DNA of 26,258 nt, taken from NCBI GenBank assembly GCA_964462445.1, contig CAYWXG010000034.1, positions 1 through 26,258 on the forward strand, written 5' to 3'. The stretch's first letter is position 1. Every line of letters starts with the position of its first letter. The stretch comes from JAGBWK01 sp964462445 (GTDB taxonomy: Bacteria; Bacteroidota; Bacteroidia; Bacteroidales; Muribaculaceae). The notes under the pieces are model-generated. The model saw nothing but the letters and a program-made list of their open reading frames with translations, was not told the origin of the DNA and did no database searches. Position numbers and translations under genes: made by a program. Of this stretch, positions 1-8,932 are shown piece after piece.

Positions 1-125
1 TCAGCGTCCGAGCTATGTTATTTTGCCGCATTCAAGTTTTAGCGGACAGTAATAATTGGCAATAAATAATTTGCTATAACTTCAGCTATAATTTGGAGGT
101 CGATATTTACAAAAGAATAGAAACA

Positions 126-171
126 GTGAAGCCACTGCTAATTACCTTGAAAGGGTTTGCAGTGGCTTCAC
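126..171 (-). terminator. Rho-independent-type terminator of the exbB-tonB operon
   Basis: A perfect 13-bp inverted repeat (126-138 with 159-171) surrounds a 20-nt loop that holds a smaller CCTT/AAGG pairing. Read on the minus strand it lies 44 bases after the tonB stop and is followed by a T-rich run (TGTTTCTATTCTTTTG), as expected for an intrinsic terminator. A second short hairpin (185-190 with 195-200, loop AGAA) sits between it and the tonB stop. Confidence 0.75.
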
Positions 172-214
172 GATATTCAGGATAGCTTGCAGAAGCAAGC
201 GTTAAATTCAATTA

Positions 215-1093
215 TTAAACGCCTTGGAGCTTGAAGTTGATCGGGAGGGTGTACCATACGTTAACCGCCTGACCGTTCATCTTACCCGGGATGAAATTCG
301 GCAATGTCTTAACGACGCGAACTGCTTCTTTGTCGAGGTCTGGGTCTTTACCACGTACGACTTTTACTTCACCGATAGAACCATTCTTAGTAACCACGAA
401 TTGAACAACTACACGACCTTGCACGTTATTTTCCATTGCGATAGCCGGGTATTTGATGTGGTTTGAAATCCATTTAAGAAGTTCTGCTTCACCACCGGGG
501 AATTGAGGCATCTGCTCAACAGAGGTAAATACCTTGTTGTCTTCCACGGGAGTCTTTTCTTCAACGATAACTTCGTTTTTGTGTTCGCGTACGATGTTAA
601 GGTCATCAGTACCCTTATCGAAGTCGGTTGAACCAAGAGCTGTAGAGGTGTCTTTAACCTCATCGGCTGATTTTACTTCTTCGGTTACTTCTTCGTCTTT
701 AGCGGTGAGGAACTCGGTGAACTTTTCAGTGTTAAGAATTTCTTCTGCAAGAGCTTCTTCTTCTTCGGGTTCAGGGATTTCCTCTTCCTGCTCCATTTGG
801 TTTTCTTCAATAATTTCCTCCTCAATAATCAATTCTTCGAATTGCTGTTGTTCAACTTGAGCGAGAAGTTCAGCCAAGCGTTCTTTTTCAGCATTTTCTC
901 TTGCGGTTTGAATCATACCGTAGATCCATGCAAATAGGAATACGAGAATTAGTCCGGCAACTACGTACACAACAGCGAGGTTGTGACGACGGTCGCTTGA
1001 TTGGCGGAGGGTATAAGCACCGAATTCTTTATTTTTACCTTCAAAAATAAGGTCGGTCCATTCTTTTGATGAAAGATCTACATCTTTTGCCAT
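215..1093 (-). CDS. tonB: TonB energy transducer
   Basis: This 292-aa protein links the ExbB-ExbD proton-driven motor in the inner membrane to outer-membrane TonB-dependent transporters. The N-terminus carries the Bacteroidetes TonB signature (FEGKNKEFGAYTLR, residues 17-30), then one membrane anchor (about 39-60). A long Glu-rich periplasmic spacer (about 70-180) replaces the Pro-rich spacer of enterobacterial TonB. The C-terminal TonB fold occupies about 195-290, with FPGG, the YPAIA segment and a final NVWYTLPINF strand. It is the last gene of a four-gene minus-strand operon, 36 bp after the second exbD, with a terminator just beyond. The ATG at 1093 is chosen because the N-terminal signature starts soon after it. 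Function is well supported; the transporters served cannot be told from the sequence. Confidence 0.93.
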   Translation of the reverse strand: MAKDVDLSSKEWTDLIFEGKNKEFGAYTLRQSSDRRHNLAVVYVVAGLILVFLFAWIYGMIQTARENAEKERLAELLAQVEQQQFEELIIEEEIIEENQMEQEEEIPEPEEEEALAEEILNTEKFTEFLTAKDEEVTEEVKSADEVKDTSTALGSTDFDKGTDDLNIVREHKNEVIVEEKTPVEDNKVFTSVEQMPQFPGGEAELLKWISNHIKYPAIAMENNVQGRVVVQFVVTKNGSIGEVKVVRGKDPDLDKEAVRVVKTLPNFIPGKMNGQAVNVWYTLPINFKLQGV

Positions 1094-1129
1094 GTTCTTA
1101 CAATTTTAAAAGTTAATAAATCTTGCATC

Positions 1130-1897
1130 TTATTCAGCAGGATTACGACGTTTGTAATCTACTATCAACAGAGAGTCGGTAGGAGTGAAAGAACCGATAC
1201 GATATTGCGAGATTTGGTTAATCTGCATTTCATCGAGAGCGGAAATCACACTCTGCCATGTAGCTCCGGGAGTCGCTTTAACAGTTACTTGCGGACGAGT
1301 AGTTATGTTACTATCGTTACGAACTGTACGAGCGATTTCCTCAAATTGTTCTTCAGTGATTTTCCCGCGGCGCCAATCAGCTTTGTGGCTTTCGAGCTTG
1401 TCAAGCACTTCTTTATTCTTCTCATGAAGGATTTTGCGAATACCTTGACGAGTGTTGCCATCGTTACCAATGAATTTGTCAGCTTTAACGGTATTGTCGA
1501 CTACTAATCCCTTTTCGGGGTCGTTGAAAATAACGTTGTTGTTTTCGTCGATAGTCGGTTCGAATCCGAAGTAGTAGTAAACTACGTCGGTAGAGTTACC
1601 TTCAGCGTCTTTCACGAGTTCCCCTTTGTTGTCGCGTTCAGAGTCAATAATCAAAGTGATAGCTCTTGACTCGGCTGCAACTTCAGAGTTGGCCTGAGTG
1701 CGTTCTTGGTTGGGGTCGGGGGGTGCCGGTAGGGCGATGCTAAGTGTCTGCGATTTAATCATCGTGGTACAAAGCATGAAGAACGTAATAAGGAGCATGT
1801 TCATGTCAACCATCGGAGTGAAGTCGACATGGATCTGCATCTTCTTTTGGGCGCCTTTTTTCTTTTTGCCGCCGTCTGATTGTTCTATCTGTGCCAT
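1130..1897 (-). CDS. exbD: ExbD/TolR-family transporter protein (second copy)
   Basis: This 255-aa ExbD-family protein has a single N-terminal membrane helix and a periplasmic domain, and forms the proton channel with ExbB. A Lys-rich cytoplasmic start (residues 11-19) is followed by FTPMVDMNMLLITFFML; D31 matches the essential membrane aspartate of ExbD/TolR. The protein is much longer than the roughly 140 aa of E. coli ExbD because of an insert of over 100 residues in the periplasmic part (about 60-190). The ending (VISALDEMQINQ, then YRIGSF) is typical of ExbD C-terminal domains. It starts 5 bp after the preceding exbD, so the two are almost certainly cotranscribed and translationally coupled. 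The long insert is a Bacteroidetes-type trait whose function I cannot assign. Confidence 0.9.
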   Translation of the reverse strand: MAQIEQSDGGKKKKGAQKKMQIHVDFTPMVDMNMLLITFFMLCTTMIKSQTLSIALPAPPDPNQERTQANSEVAAESRAITLIIDSERDNKGELVKDAEGNSTDVVYYYFGFEPTIDENNNVIFNDPEKGLVVDNTVKADKFIGNDGNTRQGIRKILHEKNKEVLDKLESHKADWRRGKITEEQFEEIARTVRNDSNITTRPQVTVKATPGATWQSVISALDEMQINQISQYRIGSFTPTDSLLIVDYKRRNPAE

Positions 1898-1902
1898 AAT
1901 GA

Positions 1903-2691
1903 TTATTCGTTTTCAGATTTCAACGCCGTCATGACGGTGAATTTGTTCATTTTAATAGTGCGGAGGTTTTCAAGCACGAGGTTGACAGTCTGGAACGACG
2001 TGCCACGGTCGGCTTTCACTGCAATACCTTCACCGGTCTTACGCATCTTGTAGTTGAGAGTTTCCAAAGCTTCATCGTAGGGAGTAGCATTGAAAATTGC
2101 TCTAATCCAAATTTGGAATTCGTTGGTTTTTACATTGTAACCATTAATGTCAAGTTCTTTAGTCTTGAATTGGTTCACCAAAGGAATTCCTGAGTAAGGA
2201 TTATCAAGGTCGCTCAACCATTCATCTTGCTTCGTTTGATCGAGAGTGAGAAATTCGTGAAGTCTGCTGATAGGTACACCGAAAGTACCAATCTTGGCAA
2301 ATTTCTCGATATCCACATCGGTAATACCTGGATCTTTACCGCCACCTTCTATGTAGAGCGCAATCGCATTTTTAAGAATTTGTTTGCGAAGGTTCTCTGA
2401 GCTCCACGCACCGGGATCGTCCTCGGGGATGTCGGGGTTTGCTTCACCGGTAACGGAGATATAAACCTTAGGGGTATCTTGATCGTCGGGGCTTGTAGCA
2501 ACAAGTACTTGAGCTACATTCGACAACTGAATCTTCTGAGTAGATACCGAAGGAGGAGTAATCACCTGAGTGGGCTCTTTCTGAAGGAACGTCGAAGTCA
2601 ACATGAAGAAGGTAAGCAAAAGTACGGTCACGTCACTCATCGCGGTCATGTCGATGAGGGTGCTCTTCCTTTTTACTTTAATCTTTCCCAT
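1903..2691 (-). CDS. exbD: ExbD/TolR-family transporter protein (first copy)
   Basis: This 262-aa ExbD paralogue lies between exbB and the other exbD. Its N-terminus is short and basic, and the membrane helix DMTAMSDVTVLLLTFFML includes D20, equivalent to the channel aspartate. As in its neighbour, the periplasmic part is expanded compared with enterobacterial ExbD (about 70-200), and the usual ExbD ending is present (KADRGTSFQTVNLVLENLR). The two paralogues differ throughout, so this is an old duplication, not a recent one. Two ExbD proteins per ExbB suggest either a heteromeric channel with ExbB or two alternative motors. The sequence cannot decide between these. Confidence 0.9.
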   Translation of the reverse strand: MGKIKVKRKSTLIDMTAMSDVTVLLLTFFMLTSTFLQKEPTQVITPPSVSTQKIQLSNVAQVLVATSPDDQDTPKVYISVTGEANPDIPEDDPGAWSSENLRKQILKNAIALYIEGGGKDPGITDVDIEKFAKIGTFGVPISRLHEFLTLDQTKQDEWLSDLDNPYSGIPLVNQFKTKELDINGYNVKTNEFQIWIRAIFNATPYDEALETLNYKMRKTGEGIAVKADRGTSFQTVNLVLENLRTIKMNKFTVMTALKSENE

Positions 2692-2742
2692 ATTTTACTT
2701 AGAAGTTTTAATGTTAAATACTAAATGTAAAAAATGGATTGA

Positions 2743-3777
2743 TTAGTGAGTTGCGGCAAACGATTGTACGATAGAGAAACCGATTTCGTCGATTGCGTAA
2801 GTCAAGTTGTCAATTTTGTTGGTGTAGAAGTTGTAAGAGATTACAGCGAATGCACCAGTAGCGATACCGAATGCGGTATTGATAAGAGCTTCAGAGATAC
2901 CGGTTGAAAGTTCGGTAGAGTCAGGAGCACCAGAAGCAGAAAGAGCCTGGAATGATTTGATCATACCGATTACAGTACCGAGAAGACCGACAAGAGTACC
3001 GAGGGTTGTGAGGGTAGCCACGATGGGGAGGTTTTGTTGCAAAGAAGGCATTTCGATAGCCATTGCTTCTTCAACTTCTTTCTGAAGAGTAGTGATTTTT
3101 TGCTCTTTAGAAAGGACAGTGTTTTCGTGCATTTCTTTGTAGCGGTTGAGCGCGGCAGAAACTACAGCTGCAACTGAACCTTTTTGTTTTTTGCAAAGAT
3201 CTTGAGCACCGTCGATGTCGTTTTTAGCGAGGCATTTTTTAACATCGCTAACGAATTTAGAGATAGAACCGGTACCTTTAGCGCTCTTAAGAGCGATAGC
3301 ACGTTCAACAGAAAGAACGATAACGGTCAAAAGAAGAGTTTGAAGGATAGGAACGATTACACCACCTTTGTAAACAGTACCAACGAGGTCTTCGGGATGA
3401 GCGTTTTTAGAAACATATTCAGGAGCGAATACCATAGAGCCGCTGTAGTAAGCAACTTTAGGTGCGCCAGCTTCAATTGCGCCTTCGCTTGCAGCTGCTT
3501 CCTCTTCAGTGTAAACTGCAGCTTCAGCAGCGTTTGTAGTAGTGCCACCATCAACTGTTTCGAAGAGGGGAGCACCGAGCTCGTCTTGAAGTTGAACTTT
3601 ACCGAAGTGGCTTGAGCTACCAAATACGAACATAAATAACAAAACTGCTACAACAAAGCATGCAACGATGGCCGCGAATGCGTTTTTGATGCCACGTACT
3701 TTACTTTTTTGTGCTTGACCTTGGGCCTTAGCTGCGACGGGGCGCGGCTGGGGTGAATTGGGCTTTTGAGCTTCCAT
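2743..3777 (-). CDS. exbB: ExbB/TolQ/MotA-family proton channel protein
   Basis: This 344-aa polytopic inner-membrane protein is the scaffold of the TonB motor. Visible parts are a Pro/Gln-rich cytoplasmic start, a first membrane helix (about 31-53), an Ala/Glu-rich periplasmic stretch of about 80 residues, a second helix (about 138-160) and the two C-terminal helices of the MotA/TolQ/ExbB domain. Those contain the family segments LPIVATLTTLGTLVGLLGTVIGMI and SEALINTAFGIATGAFAV, each given here only as its key core. It is first in the operon, 51 bp ahead of the first exbD. The extra N-terminal helix and periplasmic loop are seen in other Bacteroidetes ExbB proteins. A promoter match lies about 270 bp upstream. 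Confidence 0.92.
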   Translation of the reverse strand: MEAQKPNSPQPRPVAAKAQGQAQKSKVRGIKNAFAAIVACFVVAVLLFMFVFGSSSHFGKVQLQDELGAPLFETVDGGTTTNAAEAAVYTEEEAAASEGAIEAGAPKVAYYSGSMVFAPEYVSKNAHPEDLVGTVYKGGVIVPILQTLLLTVIVLSVERAIALKSAKGTGSISKFVSDVKKCLAKNDIDGAQDLCKKQKGSVAAVVSAALNRYKEMHENTVLSKEQKITTLQKEVEEAMAIEMPSLQQNLPIVATLTTLGTLVGLLGTVIGMIKSFQALSASGAPDSTELSTGISEALINTAFGIATGAFAVISYNFYTNKIDNLTYAIDEIGFSIVQSFAATH

Positions 3778-4043
3778 AAAAGATAAATACTTAAATTAAT
3801 GTTAATTAATAATGATTGTTATAAGTTGTTCAATGTTTTAGTTCCTTTCTGTCGTTTTTTAGCGCATTTCCAATGCCGTGATTTTCAGGTTTCAACTACA
3901 TTTCATGGCAAGGTCATAAGATTTTAGTCACAACTATGATAACTAAGAAAATGCCGATAGATATAGTTTTTTAATATGCTTTTATATTGAAGAAAAATGG
4001 TGATTAAGGTATTAAATGGACACAATTCTTCAACTTCTAACTG

Positions 4044-4074
4044 CAAATGTATTCGTTATTTTTCAACCTGCAAA
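4044..4074 (-). promoter_or_regulatory. Bacteroidetes-type promoter for the exbB operon
   Basis: On the minus strand TTTG (4074-4071) is followed after 19 nt by TACATTTG (4051-4044). This matches both the -33 TTTG and the -7 TAnnTTTG boxes of the Bacteroidetes housekeeping sigma factor at the expected spacing. Transcription would start near 4037, giving a long untranslated leader before exbB. Confidence 0.55.
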
Positions 4075-4230
4075 ATTTTTTAGCTTCAAATTTTCTTATT
4101 TTGGCATATTTTGTAACGATGAAACGTTTTTTAAGTAGTATTGCAAATTAAATTATAGATGTCAATTTTGAGAAATTTGGGGCTTTGAGAGATATGTTTG
4201 AAATTTTTTTGAAAAATTACTGAGAATATA

Positions 4231-4262
4231 TTCCGCCTCTCAAAATAAAAAATGTAAATTTG
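4231..4262 (+). promoter_or_regulatory. probable nqr operon promoter
   Basis: TAAATTTG at 4255-4262 fits the Bacteroidetes -7 consensus TAnnTTTG. The -33 element is weak (TTCC around 4231). A start near 4270 would leave a leader of about 55 nt before the nqrA ATG. It is the best candidate in the 150 bp upstream of the operon. Confidence 0.45.
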
Positions 4263-4323
4263 CAGTGACTTTAGCGCAAAAGTGCTAACCATGATAAAAC
4301 AATTAGCAAAAACAATATAATAT

Positions 4324-5670
4324 ATGAGCCGGATATTGACAATAAAAAAAGGGCTTGACATAAAGATAGCAGGCGGATTAGTCGATAATACGATAGATGA
4401 TGCACTGAAATCTACAAGTTATGCTGTTATCCCGGATGATTTTCATGGATTTATCCCTAAACCTGAGGTGAAGGAGGGGGATAAAATCAAGGCCGGGTTC
4501 CCTCTGCTTTTTGATAAACGAGATAGTGAGCTGAAGCTTGTTTCACCGGTAACCGGAACCGTTGAGGCAATTGTCAGAGGCGAACGTCGTAAAATTCTTC
4601 AAGTTGTAGTAACACCGGAAAAAGAGGAGACGAACAGTAGCATCGTAAAGTTTGATACTTCGGTCAAAGATGAGCCGGGAGCTCGCAAGCTGCTCAAGAA
4701 TTCGGGGTTATGGGCAATGATGCGTCAGCGCCCCTATGCGGTAGTACCCAATCCTGATTCTGTTCCCCGTGACATATTTGTTACAGCAATAGATTCAGCT
4801 CCATTGGCGGCTAATCCGGCATTATTCTACAGTGATGTGGAAACTCTTGAGGCCGCAGTCGGTTTGTTGGCATTAATAACAAAAGGAGATATCTACATCG
4901 CGCGTAGAAATGATGGTGGAATAGCCGATGTGAAAGGTGCAAAAATGATAAGTGTTGAGGGTCCGCATCCCGCAGGTAATGTTGGTGTTCATATCGCAAA
5001 TATTGCTCCGGTGAATAAGGGCGAAACAGTGTGGACAATGGATGTTGCTACGCTTTGGCGCATCGGTCGATTGATGTTGACCGGTTCGGTGGATTTTACC
5101 GATTATGTTGCGATAACCGGCTCGGAAGTGGTTGCTCCACAGATATTGAAGACTAAAATCGGAGCGACAATACAATCATTGATAGAGGGTAGAATCGCTG
5201 CAAGCAAATATCACCAACGCATAATTTCGGGCAATGTGTTGACCGGAGTGGCAGTGACAGCAACCGATTATCTACACTATCCTTATAATCAAATAACGGT
5301 GATTCCGGAGGGTGATGATATCGATGAATTTATGGGATGGGCATCATTGTCTCCATCGAAGATGAGTGAAAGTCGCACCTTCCCCGGAAAATTGTTCCGT
5401 CGTATGTTCCGTCCCGATGCACGTTTGCTTGGAGGGCGCAGAGCACTTATAATGTCGGGCGAGTATGAACGTTATATGCCTATGGATATAATGGCAGAAT
5501 ATTTATTAAAGGCTATAATCGGTCGTGATATCGAAAAAATGGAGTCTCTTGGTATATATGAAGTAGCACCGGAGGATTTCGCACTTGGAGAATACGCCGA
5601 CACATCAAAAATAGAAGCTCAAAAGATAGTGCGCGAGGGTTTGGACTATTTGCGCAAAGAACTTGAATAA
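4324..5670 (+). CDS. nqrA: Na+-translocating NADH:quinone reductase subunit A
   Basis: NqrA (448 aa, the usual length is about 446) is the cytoplasmic, peripheral subunit of the Na+-NQR complex, which oxidises NADH, reduces quinone and pumps sodium outward. The N-terminus (KKGLDIKIAGG), a lipoyl-like segment (about 45-95, with VSPVTGTVEAIVRGERRK as the core) and the conserved EGPHPAGNVGVHI motif near residue 220 identify it clearly. It has no membrane helices or iron-sulfur motif, as expected. It is the first gene of nqrABCDEF, with 40 bp before nqrB. The ATG follows an A-rich stretch without a Shine-Dalgarno sequence, normal for Bacteroidetes. Confidence 0.96.
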   Translation: MSRILTIKKGLDIKIAGGLVDNTIDDALKSTSYAVIPDDFHGFIPKPEVKEGDKIKAGFPLLFDKRDSELKLVSPVTGTVEAIVRGERRKILQVVVTPEKEETNSSIVKFDTSVKDEPGARKLLKNSGLWAMMRQRPYAVVPNPDSVPRDIFVTAIDSAPLAANPALFYSDVETLEAAVGLLALITKGDIYIARRNDGGIADVKGAKMISVEGPHPAGNVGVHIANIAPVNKGETVWTMDVATLWRIGRLMLTGSVDFTDYVAITGSEVVAPQILKTKIGATIQSLIEGRIAASKYHQRIISGNVLTGVAVTATDYLHYPYNQITVIPEGDDIDEFMGWASLSPSKMSESRTFPGKLFRRMFRPDARLLGGRRALIMSGEYERYMPMDIMAEYLLKAIIGRDIEKMESLGIYEVAPEDFALGEYADTSKIEAQKIVREGLDYLRKELE

Positions 5671-5710
5671 AAAAGAAAAATTATATACAGTTAAAGCTAT
5701 AACGATATAA

Positions 5711-6937
5711 ATGAAAGCATTAAGGAAAATCCTTGACAAGGTCAAGCCACATTTTCAAGAGGGAGGGCGTTTGCACGCATTCCACTCGGTTTATGATGGA
5801 TTTGAAACATTCCTGTTTACGCCGAAATCAACTTCGACGTCGGGTGTTCATATTCATGACAGCATGGACTCAAAGCGCACTATGATAGTAGTGATAATGG
5901 CATTGATGCCCTGCTTGCTATTTGGAATGTATAATACCGGCTATCAGCATTGGGAGGCAATAGGAGCAGTAGAAAAACCATTCTTTTCACTGATGCTTTT
6001 CGGACTCTTGAGTGTGTTGCCTAAACTTATAGTAGCCTACACCGTGGGCCTCGGCATAGAGTTTATAGTAGCGCAATGGCGTAAAGAAGAAATACAGGAG
6101 GGATTCCTTGTTACCGGAATTCTCATTCCATTGATATGCCCGGTTGACACTCCGTTGTGGATGATTGCTGTAGCCACTGCATTTTCAGTTATATTTGTAA
6201 AGGAAGTGTTTGGTGGCACGGGATACAATATCTTTAACGTAGCGTTGGTGACACGAGCATTCTTGTTCTTTGCATATCCGGCTCACATGAGTGGTGATAA
6301 CGTGTTTGTTGAAACAGATGCTATAGCAGGATTGGGAGAAGGAACCGTAGTTGATACATTTACCGGCGCAACGCCGCTTGGACAGGTAGCAGTTCAAGCC
6401 GGCGAGGAAACAATAAAAATCACCTCGACAGTAGGTGCCGACCCGATTTCCACGTCCGATATGTTCTTAGGTCTAATCCCCGGTTCATTTGGAGAAACTT
6501 CGACGTTATGTATTCTAATAGGAGCGGCGATATTATTGTTTGCCGGAATCGCATCATGGCGTATTATCGTTTCTGTATTTGCCGGAGGCGCGGTAATGTC
6601 GTTAATAGCGAATGCATTCTGCACCCCAACATATCCGGCATCGATGCTTTCAGTTGCCGACCAATTGTGTTTGGGAGGATTTGCATTTGCCGCGGTGTTT
6701 ATGGCGACAGATCCCGTGACAGCATGTCGCACTAATGTCGGAAAATACATCTACGGATTTTTGATTGGAGTAATCGCTATCTTAATACGAGTATATAATA
6801 ATGGATATCCTGAAGGCGCAATGTTAGCAGTGTTGCTGATGAATGCGTTTGCTCCGCTCATCGACTGGTGTGTGGTGCAAAGTAATGTGCGTCGTCGCGA
6901 AAAACGTCTAAAGTTAAAAAATACCGACCATGAATAA
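5711..6937 (+). CDS. nqrB: Na+-translocating NADH:quinone reductase subunit B
   Basis: NqrB (408 aa) is the large membrane subunit that carries a covalently bound FMN, riboflavin and part of the sodium path. A soluble N-terminal segment of about 55 residues precedes roughly ten hydrophobic helices. The FMN attachment motif is present as FTGATPL, with the acceptor threonine at residue 221. Other family segments are GGTGYNIFNVALVTRAFLF and ATDPVTACRTNVGKYIYG. Its end overlaps the nqrC start by 8 bp, indicating translational coupling. Confidence 0.96.
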   Translation: MKALRKILDKVKPHFQEGGRLHAFHSVYDGFETFLFTPKSTSTSGVHIHDSMDSKRTMIVVIMALMPCLLFGMYNTGYQHWEAIGAVEKPFFSLMLFGLLSVLPKLIVAYTVGLGIEFIVAQWRKEEIQEGFLVTGILIPLICPVDTPLWMIAVATAFSVIFVKEVFGGTGYNIFNVALVTRAFLFFAYPAHMSGDNVFVETDAIAGLGEGTVVDTFTGATPLGQVAVQAGEETIKITSTVGADPISTSDMFLGLIPGSFGETSTLCILIGAAILLFAGIASWRIIVSVFAGGAVMSLIANAFCTPTYPASMLSVADQLCLGGFAFAAVFMATDPVTACRTNVGKYIYGFLIGVIAILIRVYNNGYPEGAMLAVLLMNAFAPLIDWCVVQSNVRRREKRLKLKNTDHE

Positions 6938-7646
6938 GCAAAGTAATATATATACTGTGATTTACATCATCGTAATGGTGGTGGTGGTGGGCGCGGCTTT
7001 GGCATTTACATCAATGTCGTTGCGCGAGCGTCAGACGGCCAATGCGAATGCCGACAAGATGAAACAGATATTAGCGTCGGTAAAAATTGTAGCAGATGCT
7101 GAAAATGTTGCCGAGCAATTCAAGGCTCACATTACTGAAATGTTGGTAGTGAATTCAGAAGGAGAAGTCGTAAAAAAAGGAGATGCCAATGACAAGGCAA
7201 TCTTTAATATCGATGTAGCTAAAGAAGCAAAAAAGGCCGATGAAACTCGACAGCTACCGGTGTATAAATGTGTTCTTGAAGATGGTCAAGAGAAGTATAT
7301 TATACCGGTGTCGGGAGGCGGACTTTGGGGCGGACTTTGGGGGTATATTGCACTCGATAGCGATGGCTCAACCGTTTATGGGACATATTTCTCACATGCA
7401 TCTGAGACCCCCGGATTGGGCGCAGAGATAGCCAATGCTGAATTTCAAGATGGTTTTAATGGCAAGCAATTTTTTGTGAATGATACATTCTTGCCAATAA
7501 AGATAATGAAATCAGGGCAGCGCCCCAATGATGAAAGTGACTATGTCGATGGTATTTCCGGAGGCACAATAACAAGTAAAGGAGTTGAAGCAATGATAGA
7601 AAATTGCTTGCGTCCGTATGAAGCCTATTTGCGTAATCTCAAATAA
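6930..7646 (+). CDS. nqrC: Na+-translocating NADH:quinone reductase subunit C
   Basis: NqrC (238 aa) has one N-terminal membrane helix (about 8-28) and a periplasmic FMN-binding domain that passes electrons within the Na+-NQR complex. The flavinylation motif is DGISGGTITSKGV, with the acceptor threonine at residue 213. The position usually occupied by alanine in the SGAT motif of Vibrio NqrC is glycine here. PVSGGGLWGGLWGYIAL and HASETPGLGAEI are also family hallmarks. Flavin attachment needs the periplasmic ApbE flavin transferase, which is not encoded in this window. Confidence 0.96.
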   Translation: MNKQSNIYTVIYIIVMVVVVGAALAFTSMSLRERQTANANADKMKQILASVKIVADAENVAEQFKAHITEMLVVNSEGEVVKKGDANDKAIFNIDVAKEAKKADETRQLPVYKCVLEDGQEKYIIPVSGGGLWGGLWGYIALDSDGSTVYGTYFSHASETPGLGAEIANAEFQDGFNGKQFFVNDTFLPIKIMKSGQRPNDESDYVDGISGGTITSKGVEAMIENCLRPYEAYLRNLK

Positions 7647-7673
7647 AAATCGCGAAGAAAAAAATATAAAGCT

Positions 7674-8297
7674 ATGGCTGAAAAGATAAAAAATAAATCG
7701 GTGTTATTTAATCCATTATCAAAGAATAACCCGGTGATAGTGCAGATACTTGGTATCTGTTCGGCATTGGCGGTAACCGCCAAACTTGAGCCGGCAATAG
7801 TGATGGGATTGTCGGTGATAGCCGTTGTCGCGTTTTCTAATGTTATAATATCATTGTTGCGCAACACTATTCCGACTAATATACGAATAATCGTACAGCT
7901 CGTGGTGGTTGCCGGCTTGGTAGTTATAGTCAATCAATTGTTGTTGGCTTTTGCCTACGATGTGGCGATGCAATTGTCGGTGTTCATAGGATTGATAATC
8001 ACCAATTGTATATTAATGGGCCGACTTGAGGCATTTGCGATGGCCAACAGTCCGTGGCCTTCATTCCTTGATGGAGTAGGTAATGGTGCAGGATATGCAA
8101 TAATTTTGATAATTATTGCATTCTTTAGAGAGTTGTTAGGCTCCGGAACATTGTTAGGAATGCGGGTAGTGCCACAATCGTTCTATGATGCCGGTTATGT
8201 CAACAATGGATTGATGATATTGCCTCCAATGGCTCTCATAATAGCGGGATGCATCATTTGGGTTCATCGCTCAATTAACAAAGATATTCAAGATTAA
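7674..8297 (+). CDS. nqrD: Na+-translocating NADH:quinone reductase subunit D
   Basis: NqrD (207 aa) is a six-helix membrane subunit paired with NqrE. The two cysteines that help hold the intramembrane iron-sulfur centre are at C29 (GICSALAV) and C112 (TNCILMGR), the same numbering as in Vibrio cholerae. The cytoplasmic start KNKSVLFNPLSKNNPV and the segment FFRELLGSGTLLG are typical. It begins 27 bp after nqrC and ends 14 bp before nqrE. Confidence 0.96.
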   Translation: MAEKIKNKSVLFNPLSKNNPVIVQILGICSALAVTAKLEPAIVMGLSVIAVVAFSNVIISLLRNTIPTNIRIIVQLVVVAGLVVIVNQLLLAFAYDVAMQLSVFIGLIITNCILMGRLEAFAMANSPWPSFLDGVGNGAGYAIILIIIAFFRELLGSGTLLGMRVVPQSFYDAGYVNNGLMILPPMALIIAGCIIWVHRSINKDIQD

Positions 8298-8311
8298 AAA
8301 TTACCGACCAA

Positions 8312-8929
8312 ATGGAAAATTTCAATATATTCATACGCTCGATATTTATCGACAATATGATATTTGCCTATTTCTTGGGTATGTGCTCATTTTTGGCGGT
8401 ATCAAAAAATGTGAAAACGGCATTCGGCTTGGGTATTGCAGTTACGTTTATGCTCGTGATAACTCTGCCGATAAACTACTTGCTTGATACGTATGTACTT
8501 AAAGCCGGAGCGTTGTCGTGGCTTGGAGCTGACTATGCTGAAGTGGATTTGAGTTTCTTGTCGTTGATAATGTTTATCGCGGTAATTGCATCTATGACCC
8601 AAGTAGTAGAGATGGCAGTAGAGAAATATGCCCCGGCACTCTATGCGCAGTTGGGTATCTTCTTGCCACTCATAGCAGTAAACTGTGCGATACTTGGCGG
8701 TGCGTTGTTTATGCAACAACGAGAATTCTCCAATGTCGGAACGGCAATATGCGCCGGTGGAGGTTGGGGACTCGGTTGGCTTATGGCAATAACTGCGATA
8801 GCAGCCATTCGCGAGCGTCTTGCTACTTATTCCAATATACCTCGCCCCTTGCGTGGCATAGGTATTACTTTTATACTCACCGGATTGATGGGTATTGCAT
8901 TTATGAGTTTTCTCGGTATTAAAATCTGA
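8312..8929 (+). CDS. nqrE: Na+-translocating NADH:quinone reductase subunit E
   Basis: NqrE (205 aa) is a six-helix membrane protein homologous to NqrD and inserted in the opposite sense. Its cysteines C25 (GMCSFLAVS) and C125 (VNCAILGG) complete the intramembrane iron-sulfur site with those of NqrD. The start FIRSIFIDNMIFAYFLG and the segment GGWGLGWLMAI are characteristic. The stop lies 3 bp before the first possible nqrF start. Confidence 0.96.
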   Translation: MENFNIFIRSIFIDNMIFAYFLGMCSFLAVSKNVKTAFGLGIAVTFMLVITLPINYLLDTYVLKAGALSWLGADYAEVDLSFLSLIMFIAVIASMTQVVEMAVEKYAPALYAQLGIFLPLIAVNCAILGGALFMQQREFSNVGTAICAGGGWGLGWLMAITAIAAIRERLATYSNIPRPLRGIGITFILTGLMGIAFMSFLGIKI

Positions 8930-8932
8930 TAA

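Larger units (their letters stand above)
3778..4323. other. divergent intergenic region exbB / nqrA
   Basis: This 546-bp AT-rich spacer separates the start codons of the minus-strand exbB operon and the plus-strand nqr operon. I see no credible gene in it; the short open frames have no recognisable composition. It holds one promoter-like match for each direction. They imply a leader of roughly 260 nt for exbB and about 55 nt for nqrA. I did not recognise a riboswitch or a strong hairpin in the exbB leader. Confidence 0.7.

Noticed and set aside
4131..4361. A 76-codon minus-strand frame in the exbB-nqrA spacer
   Set aside because: It overlaps the start of nqrA and the nqr promoter, is AT-rich with Phe/Ile/Asn-dominated composition, and shows no domain.
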